Assembly (NCBI GenBank): GCA_013396995.1
Contig: VWZP01003801.1
Coordinates: forward strand, 1,074,354-1,138,353
DNA length: 64,000 nucleotides
DNA from: Dicaeum eximium
Lineage: Eukaryota > Chordata > Aves > Passeriformes > Dicaeidae
Direction of reading: 5' to 3'
Part shown: positions 12,501 through 27,500 of the stretch, piece by piece
How positions within the stretch are numbered: position 1 is the first letter of the stretch
Layout: every line of letters begins with the position of its first letter
The notes under the pieces: model-generated
The model's input: only the letters and a program-made list of their open reading frames with translations
What the model was told of the DNA's origin: nothing
The model's database searches: none
Translations under genes and position numbers: made by a program

Positions 12501-15500
12501 CTTGCTTCCAGGGACATCTGCTCTGTCACCTCAGTTCGTGTGAATTCAGACCAAAGAAACATTGTGTAAATGGCCGGGAGCTCCCTCAGTTCCCAGTTTA
12601 GCTGCAAGCATGTCGTGTTCTCTCCAACTCCCCCGCAATGCTGGGGGCCCTGCCACAAGGACAGAGTCCACAAGCCATTAGCCTTTTCTTCTCTGCACAG
12701 AATGTGAGGGAAGGGGTTATCCATCTTAAAAGGTGGTTTTTAATTCAATTAGTTTGCCCAAAATAACTATTACAAAGGAGCCCAGGCATAATACCATTAC
12801 TCTTTTCCCTACGTGCTTGACTTTGAGCTGAAGCCTTTATGGCGCAGGATACAAATTTTTTGGCCGTATGTAGCCATGGTGCAGCTCTGATTTTTGACCT
12901 TGTAAAAGCTGCTTAACCTTGAAGCCTCTGGGGTGAGAGACCCTCTGTCAAAGGGAGTACCTGCCCGGGAGCATACAGGAGCAGAGTGTTTCACTTTGGA
13001 ACAGGAAGGGTGACCAGCTCACAGCGTGCCCTTTCTCTCCCTTGCCTGTCGTGCAGAGAGATTATGGAGCTACCTTAAATGAGCTCCAGCTAGGACTCTT
13101 ATCTTGGCCTTTGCAAACTAGCAGAAAGTTGAAGTGATGACAGCAGATAAGGGTGTTCGCTTTTGAAGCTTATTGGCTGCTCCTCTGAACTTTTTTTTCC
13201 CCTGAGAGCCAGTCATTCAGAGGTACAGCTGGCATAGCCCGATTGTTCTGTGCCACGGAGCCCATGGCGCGGGCGCGAGGGGCCGGGGTCTAGAAGGGCA
13301 GATCTTGTGTCACCAGCCAGCTCAGCTGTGTCACCTGCCCGGGGACGAGGCCTGCGTAATTCCGTCAGCTGCCAGAACGTGGGCTCGCGCTTTCCTTGAC
13401 CTTTCTTCACCTTGGAGGAGCGCAGAATGGATCGTGGTTGGTAACTCCCCACCTCCTCGGCCTCGGGACAGTGAGGAGAGCTCGGCAGTGCTCGTGGTGG
13501 GAGCGAGGGAGCTGGGCTGGTTCCGGCAGGCTTGCGCATTAAACCCTCGTATCAAACGCGGCCGCGCTCCGACGAGAAATGTAACCCGAGGAGAAAGGAC
13601 ACCACTGTTGGAGCACGCTGAGGGATTCTTGTGTGACTTGTCACTCTTTCAGTGCTGTAGCCTGAGCAGGTCTTACTGGTTTTTACCGGAGTGGTGGGAG
13701 CTGAATGGGGTGTGGGCTCGTTTCTATTCCTCCACAGGCATCTGTACAATCTTCTCTTCTCTTTTTTAATTCCCCCCTGGATATAAATCAGAGAAATTGT
13801 GCCCATCGAGTTTGCTGCCACCTGGGCTCAACCCAGCTGAACCAATTTTGGAGGATACCCTTGCTGCAATCATCTGGACGTGCTCCTAGGAGGAGAAGAA
13901 ACTAAAGGAATTTGGCATCGTTGCTGTAGTTTGAGGAAAAACATTCCTTCTGATTTTGGAGAGAGCTACAAAGAGGATCTGTGTCATGTCCTGATCTCCC
14001 TCCATTTTCCTGCTGAGCATGGGGTAACAGTGTGTGACCATGGTGGTCACCCAGTTACAGCTGGAACTGTGCTTCCACGGCAAGAAGCTGAGAGGTTTCA
14101 CCTGCAAGTTGACCAGGTCAGCCAGTGGATTTCTCCCAGAGACTTCATTCTCCATTGCCTCCCAGATTTTTGTGCCATTCCTTCTGGCTGGCTTGGGAAT
14201 GGTAGCTGCTGGCCTCTTGATGGATGTTGTTCAAGTAGGTACCTGTGATTAGGCAACTTGTAGTGAGAGGGTGGGCTAAGGCTCTGACCTTGAGTATTTG
14301 CTTGTTTGTTTTTAATGAGTGTGGTCCTAGCAGCCATCCAGCAGTATGGCTGTGGGATTTTTCTGTGCTGGAGGGGCACCATCCATCCCCTTAGATCAGT
14401 AGCTGGGTTCCTTGTGATGGGGGATGCTGGTTTTCAGACGGCTGCCTAGCACTGCCTGCCTTAGACTGGTGCTCCCTTTTCTTTGTGGAGCTAAACACTT
14501 TGGTAAAAACTCCTGTGAAGCAACTGGATCAGGCTGCAGCATATTCCCCTGTTGCACAATATCATTTCTTTCCTTGAAGAATTGCTGATAAGGAGATCTA
14601 GGTCAGGGACTATTATTATTAACTACCTGTTTTACTTAGAGGCAAGTTCATGCTTTCAGTTCTTTGCAAACAACCTAATATAATCTTTGGTCTAGAAAGC
14701 ATTTAGATACTGTGATGAGAGGCGTGCCACCATAAAATGATTAGCCTTGCCTACAAACTGAGTGCTTCTTGGGGAGTTTCTGAGGTGGCTATAAATTTAG
14801 AATAACTTCCACTGTGTGCTAGGGAGTGCTGCAGCATTTACACCGTTGTGCCCACAACCAGGATCTATCCCATCCATCTTTCCTTTGTACTGGTGGCACA
14901 AATAGAAATGCAAAATTTGATCTAGTTTGGGCATCTAATGCTGGTGGATTTACAAATCAAAAGGCTGGCAGAGTGTCCCAAGGATATATCCTGCACTCTG
15001 AGCTCACTGGAGAACATTGGATTCTCTGGCACTAATACCACAGGAGGAGCTAAATATGGATACTTGAATGTTTGGAAAGACAATACCTTGCTTGCTTTTC
15101 TCTTGCACTGGAAGAAACAAAGAAGGCAGAGAAGTGGGACTGAGTGGAACAGAAGGAATATCAAAGAAGGGTTAACTGGAGTGGCACAGGCCGTGGCTGT
15201 GCTCTGTTTGTCATCTCCACCTTGTGCCATGCTTAGGGACAGACCTGTCTTGCAGCATTGCAGAAGTTCTCAAACTACCCGAGATCTTATGTTAATAGTT
15301 AGCATTTGTCCCAAAGAAGGAGAAGGACACAGCACATACCCACTCTGTACCTTGGAGTGAATAGGTCTTTGTCTAGAAGAAATCAATTCACTTGCTAAGA
15401 ACTGAGCTGTGTTCAGAAATGTAACTGTATCCAACTGATGGGAAACACAAGCCATGTATGCCCACATTGCACCTGGCCTTTACATAACAATGTGCAATCC

Positions 15501-18500
15501 AGTTTGTGTATTTGCTCACTTGACTCCTAGAAATGGGGTCAGGTGTAAACCACAACTACAGGAAGTAGGTATTTTGGTGAAATATGTTGAAATATAAACA
15601 GTCAGTCCATGGGTTCAGCTCCCAGAGGAGGGAGCCCAGTGCACTGAGAGTCACAACTGGCACAGGAGAGATGTTAGTGAGACCTGCCTTGGTACCAGCA
15701 ACCCCACAGCTAGAAACAAAACCAGTGGCTGGGAAAATGCAGAGATCTTAGCCTTTAAAGGTTTGGGATATTCTTCTGTGCCTCTTTGTCTTTGAGCTGT
15801 TTATTTTCAACCTCCTGCAAGTGTGCGAGGTAGAAACTCACAGTCCTGTCCAACTAAAACCTGACACTAAGTTTATTTGCTTGAGGCCAGGTACCATAAG
15901 ACTCATACTGCCAGTCATGAGGGCTCACATACTGAAACTTCAGGTTTTTCAAGTCCAGGAGTCTGTGGTTTGCCCATTTTCTAGTGGTTCTTCTGGCTAA
16001 AGAATGTTTTGCCCTATTTGTAGTGACTGCAAAACATTCTTAGGAAACTCTGTGTCTGCCTTGGACAGGGAGATACATGGCCAAGCTTAAGGATGGTATC
16101 TAGAGCATAGATACTGAGTTTAATCCTGCTGCTCTTCTTTTATTACATACAAAATATCTTGAAATATCTTTGTTCTGTGTTGTGAGTCCAGCTGATGCTG
16201 TCTTTTGCAGGGCTCATATTGCTATAAAGAGAACAAAGTGTGAATTGCTTATTTGTAGCCTGTCAAACTTCTCAGGATTTCAGCAGTTTCTGATCTGCTC
16301 TGTGATGAAACCAAGAACTGTTCATATTACTGCTTAAAAGAAAAATGAACAGAAGAGATTTATCTAGCCCAGCTGACTCTAAGGCTCAGACCTGGGCCTC
16401 CCATGCTGTAGGAAAAGGATACCCAAAGAAGAAGATGTGTGCCATTTTCTCTTCCTGTGTGTGCAAGTGATGCAGTCTCTCTGCTGGGCTGATAGCATGG
16501 CACAGGTTTTTTCCTTCTGGGCATTTCTGCCTCTGTTCCAGTGATCCTTGGCTGCTGGTCCATCTGGATTCTGGGCTGGCTGGCATGGCTGGAGACCTTG
16601 CAGGGGCCTGCCAGTGTTTGGCCCCCTTTTTTAGAGTAAGGTGAAGAATCATTTTGAAGCTGGATGATCAGATTTCAAACCAGAGAATTCAGGAAAGCTT
16701 CCCTTTCATTTTCCCTTGCCATGCCACTGAAGTGGGACACAGTCCAAATAAGAGTCACAGATATAAGAGATCTCTGTCCTTTGTTGACAAAAGCCTGTGA
16801 GATGATTAGCTTTGGAAAGGATTTTTAATTGGCTTGCATTTTGTACTCTAAGATATTTTGATTTTCTGTTGAGTTGTTCAGAGGAATGGAAAACCTCGAG
16901 GCTCCTGAGCTGCTGCCATGGGAGATGGGTGTCCTGGGGAGGTGACAAGATGTGGCTGTGTCTGTGAGGACAGTGTGAGCAGCTCCAGCAGGGCTGCACT
17001 GAGGCTGGGGGGCTGCCTCTGCATCCATGATCCCTCTCTTCCTCTGAGGAACCCCACTAGCAGATCCAGCTGCTGTGGGTACAACATGGGGCTAACCAAG
17101 TTCTTCAGAGCTGAATTTTAGGGCTGAAACTCCATTATGAGAACCTGAGGTGGGAAAGAGTCTCCTTCTGGCTCTGTGTCCCCCTGTGTGGGTCTGCAGT
17201 GCTGCATGGAATGTTTTTTGTTCTTTCTAGGCCAGTTTCCATCTCAGAGGACAGAGACATTTCCTAGGCTTTGTCCAGGTGTCTCCATTCAGGTAGTTCC
17301 TTGCCTGCATGGCTCCAGACTGCCCCAGCCAGCCACTCCTCCAGCTGACAGTCCTGCAAGCTGGTGGCACAGGCACCATCTGTTTATTCTGTGTTTCTGC
17401 AGCCACTAGCACAATGGCTGTTGTGGTATAAATCATTATGAATCTGTCCTCAGGCTCTTGGTGAGTCACTAATGAGACTCAAATAGAGGCAATTAAGTAA
17501 CCTTTTTTATTAGTACAGTTGTGTGATTATTAATTGTTCAGAGCTTTCAGGTGTAATTATATGTAAGGCAGAGTCCCAAAAAATCATGCCTCATATGCTG
17601 AAGCTTCTGTTCTGATGGCTTGAGACCTGCAAAATCTGTTACAAGGATTGGAGCTCACCTAGATATACCAAAGTCTTATTTCCCAAAGGTGGCATGCACA
17701 GAAGATACAAACAGTTGAGATTTTCTGTTGCTTTCCATGTATGCCTTTTTATGTGCAAAATATGCAAGGTCTTAAGTATGAATTTCTGCATGCCTCTGTG
17801 CTTGAAATGGTTGGAGGGTTTTACATGATGACTATGAAGTCTGTTTCTTCTCCTCTTTCTTTTGAAGTTGTCAAAGATGTGTTTGGATCTTTATTCTTAA
17901 TTAAAGAGAGAGGGGGATATGAACTTTAAAAAGAGATGTCCACCCCTAGCTTTTCTCAGGCATTTAAGTTCCATGTTAACAAATACAAACAAACTGTAGT
18001 GTGTCAAATAAGGGGACAATTTTTGTGTTATTAGTTGTTTATGCAACAGTAATGTACCTTGAAATTTTGAAATGTGCCTGTTTCCAGCTCACCACTGCCA
18101 GGAAAAGTGCCTTTTTTATATTGATAATAGCATTTTGCCTGTTATCTGTGCTTTTGACGTGCCTTGCACCACATGCTTAGGACTGGCTCAGCCCCAGTTT
18201 CATTCATCCTGTCTGAGAAGGAAGCTGTGAGGTCTTCCCAGCAGACAGACACCACCTCCACCTCCCCACAGCTTCCTGCAGCTTCCCATGGCACAGCCAG
18301 AGAAAAACACTGAGCTGCTACAGCCTGTGTAGGTTTCCTAACAGGCTGGCAGCTGGATGTGTCACCATTTGTTGAGTCTGTCCAACCACCTGGATATTCA
18401 GGTTTACAGAATCCCAGTGGATGTGGAAAAGGTGGGTGGGGATTTGCTCTTTGTTTTGTCCTCTAGTGCCAGAATTCAGGACCACCATGGCTAGTAGCCA

Positions 18501-21500
18501 GTGACAAGTTGGAAAGAAAGAACAAACTGATCCTTCATGTGATGTGCAGCTAAACTATGGAAATCTTTGCCACAGGATGGCACATGGGTTGGAGGGGGGA
18601 GTTTGGATGAGGACCTGAAAGAAAAAGCCTTTCAACACTGGCAAGTGTGCAGAAAACCCCCACCAGCTCAGTACCCTGTGGCAAATAGTCATAGTCTGGA
18701 GAATACACAGGAGAATGAGCCCATTTCCTTGTCATACTTGAGGTTCTTGTTTTATACACCCAAACTGGATTATTGGCAGAGCTAAGGATGGGTTAGATGG
18801 ACCTTTGATCCAACTCATTGCAGCCACACTTTTGTCCTTGTATTCTGCTCTTACATGTTGGGCTCGTTGCTTTTCCTTTGTGCTGTGGCCCCATTCTGTG
18901 ATTTCATCCTGATTTAAACCTCTCTGGCTACAATAGGACTTTGCCAACACCATTGAATGCACAGAGGAGGAATGAATTCCATTCCAGGGCACTGTATGGT
19001 ACAAAATTAGAGAAGGCATGTCAGTCAACAAATTTTCTTACATTTTGAGATTGTCTCTGGTGTTGCAGCTGATTCAACAGCTTTGTACAGTTCAGCCTCA
19101 GAGGAGCAACAACACTCAAGGTATTGGCCTGGCAGTTTGGCTTATGAGATATCTTAATTCAAAACTTTTTTCCAGCTGTACTGAGAATGTACTTGGTAAT
19201 AGGAAGATTTAGGAACTGCCTGTGGAGAAGAGATGGAAAAATGTCATTCCCTCCCACCACCAGTCTTAGATGCTTGACTAGAACTTTAGTAAGAAAAGAC
19301 AGACACAAGTTCTTGTTGTGAGATCATCTTCCAGATCTTTGTTTTTGTTCTTATGACTTTGGTTAGCTACAGAGGTTCCTGTATCTAGTGTCAGTGCAAA
19401 GGATGGAGAACATGCCCTATTTAATTTGGCTTGTGAACCTTAATTATTTTTCATGTTGGTCTTGGCTGATGCTAAAGGCAGATTTTAATTTGTGGGTTTC
19501 CAAAATCTTCTGTTGCCCCTAGAAAGAAAGAGCCTTCCCCATTAGGGTAGTGCTGTGCTGTGCATGAGATGAGAAAGAATACTGCAAGCTGAAAATTCCT
19601 TCCTTCCCTCCCAAAATGCAAACCATAAAATGCATCAGGGCAGCACCTGCTCCTGTGTCTTGCCCTCCAGGGTGCCTAGAGGTGGTGAGCTGAGAACCTG
19701 CTGCCAAGGTGGGGAACAGCACTGGACTGGTCAGCATCACAAACTGAGGCGATTGCCTTTGCTTTCTTCCAGCACTGGGATGTGTTTCGGACAATCACGG
19801 AAGTGTTTATCCTGGTTCCTGCCTTGGTTGGCCTGAAGGGTAATCTGGAGATGACACTGGCATCCAGGCTCTCCACTGCTGTGAGTGTTAGTGGGGAGTG
19901 TTGGGAGGGGGGTGATTAGCAGGAGACATCAGGAGATTCTTCATTTATATAATCACTCTGTGTATGAGAGATGCCCTTTTCTGCTAAGTAGAAACTAGTG
20001 GGGTGTGAGCATTAAAATAATGTGTTTGCCCTCATTTTGTAACTGGAACAGAGAATTTCCATCTGCACTTGGAAGGTGAATTAATCCCTGGGTGGCCACT
20101 TGCTGATATTTGGGGCCCTGTGACACATGAAGGAGACAAAGCCAGGGCTCCACAGCTGTCAGCTTCACTACTGGATTGCTTTTCTGTGGGTATTGATCCT
20201 TGAGGGCTTCCCAGCAATCCTACCTTGGGGAGAGCAGGCTGAGGCTTCTTGGAACCTGCAGCAGCTTTTGCTACTCTGTATTTGATCTCTTCTACCTCTC
20301 TAAGCAATTTTGTTTACTTTGGTCTTTTTTTATTATGCCTCGGGAGAAACTGTAGCTTACCGGAGCAATTTAGGGGGAACAAAGGACTAAAAATGTTTAA
20401 TTTGTTCAGCTTTTTGTCTGTGTGGGCTGTGGTGGGTATGCCCCCTCCACCTTTAGCTGGGTGCTCTACAACACCTCTGCACCTCCAGTGTGAGCCTCTG
20501 ATGCCCCTGGGACACTGGGCTGGTGGAAAAGGGTCAAGAAGAAGTGCAGGGAAGGCTGGGAGATGGTGACCTGCATTTGCCTCTCTCTGACGGCCCCTTG
20601 CCCCCAGGGATGAGGTGAAACTGCCTTCAGCAGCCACCTGTACCACAGAAACAGCTTTTCAGGGTATCTCTCTTGATTCCTAGGCTAACACTGGACAGAT
20701 GGATGATGCCCAGAAGCAGTGGAAAATGGCCACCTGCAATTTAGCCCTTATCCAGGTGAGTCACTTCAGCTGGGAGATGGAAAAGTCTCTTTTCTCTTGC
20801 TGTGTGCAGACCAGCAGCATCTGTTCTGGCAGTGCTGAATGCAGAGCTGGGGATTTGGGACAGGTGTCCTCAACACAGCCAAGCAGAGCAAGGACTTGAC
20901 CTCCAGTAAAGCTCTGTGTGGCTCCAGAGCTTGTAGTTTAGCTGTAAAACACATTTAGACATTCATTGCCTTTGTGGACAAACTGAACTAATAAAAGTCC
21001 TTTTGCAGCAGGAGCTTCGGCACAATCCCTGTTCCCCAGCAGCCCCTGGGTAAAGCCTGGCATTTACTGGCAGTGTGTGGGAATCAGCCTTGGGCAGGAG
21101 GGGAGAGATGGGAGAAAATGCCTCTTGTAGCTCCTTCTGCTTGTTAAAATCCAGGAACCAGCCAAGAGTTTGCCCATGGCAAGGCCACAGGGCTGGCAAA
21201 GTGTGTCTGTGTGCTTTCCCTTATCTCCCTCCACAGTTCCAAGCTTCCTGGGAGGGCAGTGCTGATGGGGAGCCCATTCCTGCCTTGACCAGGGCTATTC
21301 CTTTGCTGATGGACTCGGTGTCCTTCTCTGGAGTGTTATCTGCCCTTTGCAGGCCCTCAGAGATTTTCTCCAAACTTTGTCAGGATTTCTTTTTTGATCT
21401 ACTGGAGCCTCGCAGGGCTGCTGTTTAAATACTCAAGCAATCAGCATCTGTGCCAGGCTTTGCCCTCCAAGCTGTGTGCTGCAGTTCTGTGGAGCCAGGG

Positions 21501-24500
21501 CTGCCTGGAGCAGATGTGGGCGAGTGCTCACCAGCTGTCCTTTGGTCCCCAGGTCCAGGCCACTGTGGTGGGACTTCTGGCTGCTGTTGCTGCTGTGATC
21601 CTGGGAGCCATCTCCAAGGGCTCTGTGGAGCTGAGCCAGGCTGCTGTGCTGTGTGCCAGCAGCGTCACCACGGCCTTCATAGCTGCCCTTTCCCTTGGTG
21701 AGTGGTTCTGCTTCCTCAGATCAAACGTGCAGCACTCAGGTGGGGAATGAACTGTCCCTTCCACCAGGGAGGCCCAGCTGGCCCAGGAGGGACCAGGGAG
21801 CTGTGTCTGCTGCTTTCAGCCTCTCTGCATCCTGCCTTTGCTTCTCTTCCCCCACCATCTGTTGCTCACTGTGCCCTCATCAGCCACAGGCAGCAATCAA
21901 ACTGTCCTTACCTGTTTGTGCAGGGTTTGTCCTTACCCTGCTGTGCAGGGGTGCACAAACACCCCCTACTCCGTGTCCCTTGGGTGTCACATGAGCCATC
22001 TACACTGGTCATGAGCCTTGAGTCACTACACGTGAGCCATGTCACAGGTCACCCCTCACGCTGAGCAGGGCTGTGGCCAGCCCTGCAGTTTGCCTGCTGT
22101 GAGCTGGGAACCAGGCACTCCTCTCCCCTGGCTCTTCGTCTTGCAGGGGAACGGGATGGGCTGGACAGCAGGAGCTGTTCTTGGCCTGAAGATCTCCAGT
22201 TTGTAGGGCTGCCATACGAGGGCAGCATGATACCCTGAATTGAGGCAGCTGGCACAAAGGGACTGCAGGTTTTCTAAATGAAAGGGACAAGTTAGAACAA
22301 CTGCATATCCCGAAGCTGGAGTCAAAGGGTGATTGTAATGCCTTTGATGAAAAACGTGGGATGAGGCAGTTGTTAAAAACCAGCAGCTCAGCTTTCAGTA
22401 CTCTTCCCTGCAATCTCCCTGGTTGGTGTGCTACAGAGAGGCTTTGCTGCTGAACTGTCTCAGGTTTGCTATTGACATTAGTTTTTTCCTTGGGCACGGT
22501 CACAGGCAGCCTGTGTGTGGGTGTGCACGACTGGCAGCTGCTGTTTTTATGGCCAGGGAAGGGAGCAGCATGAGCTGTGCTGAGGGGAGGGGAGCGTGGG
22601 TGTCTGGGAGGGCTGCTGTGGAAATGTCATGTTGTGTGAGGATGTGTTTTTGTATAAGGATGTTGCATCGGGGAAGATGCACACGTGGCATTTCTTGGGG
22701 TAGGACTGATGCTCCTGTGCTTGCTCAGCTGTGGAGGGACTGTGTAGGCAGGCACAGAGAGGTTGTGAGCTGGAGGGAATCCCCATTTCCTGGGCTTCCT
22801 TTGGTGCAGCCTGTCAGCCACAGAAGGATTTTGAGGGGATGTTTTATGTCTTAAGGCTGCCTTTGCTACTTAGCAGTGGAGCCTGGCCAGGGCTTATTCC
22901 AGGTGCTTCTTCCACAGGCCTGTGAGAGATCTGGTAGCTGAGGGATTCCCACATGTTCATCGGGGTTTGGGGCTTGTGCTCCTAAACTTGGGCAAGCAAA
23001 ACCTCCCTTCTCCCCAGCAGTGCTGAAAAGCAGCTCAATATTCCAGGTGCACCCCAGAGGACAAGGGAGGAGATGTGGACAAGGGAAGAGATGTAGGCCA
23101 CCACCATAACCCCTTGACTCTGGAGCTGCTCACAGCATCAATATCCACCCAGTGCACATTAAAGCAGCCCCAAAGACTCTGGGACATGAGGGCTTAGTCT
23201 GATGGCTGGGCTGAAAGGCTAATGCAGGCTACTGTAAGGAAGCCCATTGCTCCTTGGTGATTCAAACTTAGAGAAATATCAGTCTAATATGGAAAATATC
23301 TTTGTGCTGTGGAACGAAGAGGAGGGGATGGCACCAAGAGGCTGCTGCATGCCTGCTGTGTGCTTATCTGTGAGTGTGCTTAGTGCCTAGTCCTGCTTCA
23401 AGGCAGCAAAGATTAGGCTGCTCAGGAGGGGAGCTTCTACATTTGGGCTGCCTGCTGGTATCTCCTTTGATCCCTGGAATTTGCTTGTGTGCCTCTGGGC
23501 CCTTGGTGCAGTTTATAAGGACAGAGTCATGCACTTCAGGTTGATGTAAACAAAAGGACAAATTCCTGGGGTGTCCAAGCTCTAGCTGCATGGTGCTGTT
23601 GTGGTAATGTGCTTCTTGCTTCCCTTAGACCCCCACATCCCTCTGGGAACCAGAACAGCAGCTCTGGAGTCAAACACAGCCAAATGCTCTCTCTGATGCC
23701 TGCTCTGTGTCTTCTCTAGGTCTGGTGATGATTGGTGTGATCATTGGAGCAAGGAAAGTTGGGATCAATCCAGACAACGTTGCCACACCCATAGCAGCGA
23801 GCCTCGGAGATCTGATAACCCTTTCCCTGCTCGCAGGAATCAGCAGTACACTCTTCAAATACATAGGTACGGTGTTCAGCAGGGAATTGCAGCTCACCAA
23901 GGGAGCTCACAAGTCCTTGTGAAATTCCTGCAGGCTGCCTCAGCATCTCTGGCATGTCAGAAGGCTGTCATGCCACTGGGGTAGAAAAATGACCAAAGAG
24001 GCTTTTCCCAGACTCTCTCTAGTAACAAACTGGAAGGCAGAGGCTAATAAACACAACTGGGATTTGTCAAAGAAATGACCAACATGTATTGTGCAGCTTT
24101 GGAACAGAAGGCTGACATATGTGACACTGACTCTGTTCCTCAGTCTGTCACTAGCCAAGCAAAACTACTTTCTGTGCAGGGGTAATAGCAGGTCCTTCTT
24201 CACAAGGCAATTTCAGGGTTTTGGTTCCAGTAAATATTCTTGTATCCTCACACATGGAGAGTCATGGGTGAACAAGATATTCTGTTGGAGGGAAGTCTGC
24301 AGTGTTTTGTGCCTGCAGGACTCTGAGCAGGAGTTGTGGTCTGGGGTTAGCTGTGCTGCTGGTGGCCAAAGGCTTGGACACCTGATGGTCCTCAGAAGTT
24401 CAAAACATTGGTGATATGTCTGTTGCTTTTAAAGTGTTAGCCTATTTACTGTGAGCTTAAGCTAGAACAGAAATGAGAAAATAAAAAGATCCAGCACCAT

Positions 24501-27500
24501 TTGAAACCCAAACTGTTGCTCCAGACTGAGCAGAAGCAGTGAGGCAGCTGTTCTCAGTTTGCATAACTCATTCCATGTGCAAGCACAAGTGAGGGAGTGA
24601 AGGAGCACACACTGCAGGGAGAGGCCTATGAATCGCTTCCATCCTTGCATTGCAGTCCTCCTTGAGCTTCAGAGATGCTTTTTTTTAATAGGATTTTTCC
24701 ATGATGCCATCGCACCTGCCTCTGTAAAGCTAATCTCTCTTTCAGTTGCTATGCCTCAGATAATATCTCCCAGGGAGCACAGGGCAGAACAACATGATAA
24801 CCTCTGTGGCTGTGACCAGAGAGCATTTCTGGAGTTGCCAGAGTAGTTTAAAGAGCCTCTTGAGATGGAAAATAGTCAGCACACAGACACCAAGTCACTG
24901 GGAGCATGAAGTGAAGCAAGTAGGAGGATGGCACTGCTGATGGTGCTTGAACAAATCCATCTCCCTGCCCAGTGTATAATAAGGTACAGGTCACACTCTA
25001 AAAACTTCTGGGTGCTACCAAAATGTATATGTATCCTTCAAAAATACTGATGAGTCTGTAAAGTTTGAAGTACTGTGTGCCACCTGATGCAGCACCTTCT
25101 CCTTCTGCAAAATATCCTCTTGCCAGAGAAGATTCTCAATTATTTTTTTTTTTAAATTGACTCTGGTTCTTCTCAGTCCTGTATAAAGCAGATACAAACT
25201 GTGCCAAAGGGTTTCAGCTTGCTTATGGGCTGCCTGTGAGAGAATGTAGCAGAACTGGAATGTGGAGCCTGAAGAAAGGATGAAGCCACTCATCCTACAG
25301 GGAGTCTTTCTGTGGGCTCTGATAAGGTTTGATCAACTCCAGTGCTCTGTGTCTGCATTATTTAAGAAGGAATTAATTGCTCAAAACAACATGTGGTGTG
25401 GGTAAGAGACCCAGAACAGCAGCCAAGTCTGTCATACAGCCCACCTGTCCTGGATGACTCCAGGGGGTAAAGTGCACTGACAAAACTCTTAACTCCCAGA
25501 AGGAGCTGCATTTCAGTGCCCACTGAAGCCACTCATGGAGAGTTGCACCTCTTTGTGTAGGAGCCTTTCATTCACAGAAGATGCCATCACGTCAGTGCAG
25601 TCACATCCAGGCAGCCCAAGGCCCTGGCAATGGTGTGTTTAAAAATGCACACTCTGAGCTGCTTCATCTCCCAGATTACCTGCAAAGTCAGCGTTACATC
25701 CCACTGACTCTGGCCCCAGCTCAGAGACCAGATGGAGAGCTTTGTTGAAGAAGCATTTTTGTATCAAAAGGGTTGGCATCAGCCCCATTGCTCGAAGGTG
25801 TTTCTCATGCTTTTGAGTCATGTTTATTTTCTTTTAGTGCTGCACATCTACTTACTTTTTAATTTCTTTGCTTCTAAAGATCACTCCAAGGCTATGCCTC
25901 TGCTGAATGGAAAAAGCACGTTATGGAAACACATGCAAGATAACACAAAAGAAACCCCAGATCTTAACTGGCTTATATGTGCCAGAGAACATTTGCTCCT
26001 ATAGAGCAGACCAGCTGCTCAGCAATTCTGCTAGCTTGCCTCCTAAAGTACTTCTTACCTCTTGTTTTAGGAGAAGGTATGAGGTGTCTGCCCTAAGTGG
26101 GATACAGCTTCCACACAGGACTTCTCCTCCTTGTCCTGCTGTTTGATTTGTACCCTGGAGCCAGAAATTTTGTACCTTTTTGTCTTTCTTAGTTGGAGAT
26201 GGAATTGGAGAGTTGTTCGTCTTCAAATATAACTTGCTTTGAATCCTGCTGATTTTCAAACAGCATCCTCTAGCAGTGAATTTCAGGGATTAATTATGGA
26301 TTTCTGTGGTGGAATGAGGTGGTTTTGTGGGGGACTATCATGTTTCATGTGATTTTTCCTCTAACATAACTCGGTTGGAGCACGAGTCCTGCTGCATTTC
26401 TTCCCATCTTTGTGCATTACGATTTTGGCAACCAGTGAAGCTACGGGTATTTAATTCAAGATTTCTTTTCCTTGCCAGATGTGAAGTACCTTTCTCCTCT
26501 GATCTGTGCTGTGTTCATTGTCATGATCCCTCTCTGGGTTGCTATTGCCAAGCAAAGTCCTTCCCTGGCCGAAGTCCTGAAATCTGGGTGGCAGCCTGTG
26601 ATTGTTGCCATGAGCATCAGCAGGTAAACGAGGCACCTCTGCCAGCCCAGCCCTGAGTGCAGAGGCTGCAGAGACACCCTGGGCTCACTCAGAGGGCCAC
26701 CAAAGGTGACACTGGCAGGGACAGCAGGAGGGTATTTGCCCAGAGCTTCTCAGCCATTGGTGACTCTCCAACAGGCTGTGAGACAGCAGATAAGGAGCCC
26801 CCAAAGGACTGGAGAAAGCAAATCATTCCAAGTCTCACTCTCACATCCAGGCACCACATGGGTGAAAGCCAGGAAACTGAAAGTACAGATGATGATCATC
26901 ACAAATTGTCAGGCTTCAACCTCATTCTTATCCAGCTGTAAAGAGAAAATACTGGTAAATGTAGACCCAGGTAGTTCATTCTTCCTGTACTGCATCTTTC
27001 AGCTGAGATCTGGAAGAGAATTTTTAAAAACTGCTAAATCCAGTAGAGAAGTGTAACAAAACTTTGTGGGAGAATGATAATGCTTTCCTAACTTCTACCA
27101 CTTTTGCTTGGGGGTGGGCAAGGGGGACCTCCTGAACTCATTATGCCATTAACAAAATCTGTAATGCTTTCTGTTGGTGGAAACTGAGCTGTAAAAGGAG
27201 TACATGGTGAACAATCCAGCCCTGGCAATGGAGAAGATGCAGTAATCCATGTCAGTGTGCTATTTTCACAGTGTAGGAGTTGCCCTGGAGAAAGATTGGT
27301 CCAACCTCATTTGCTGTCCTTTTCTTAACAGCATTGGTGGGCTCATCCTGGACAAAACTGTAACTGACCCAAACTTTGAAGGCATGGCAGTTTTCACACC
27401 TGTGATTAATGGTAGGTTGGGCATGGGGGTTCTGTGCATGCTTTTATTTATACTTCCCCTTCCTCCCAGGGGTTCTGGCATCCACCATTGCCCTACATAG

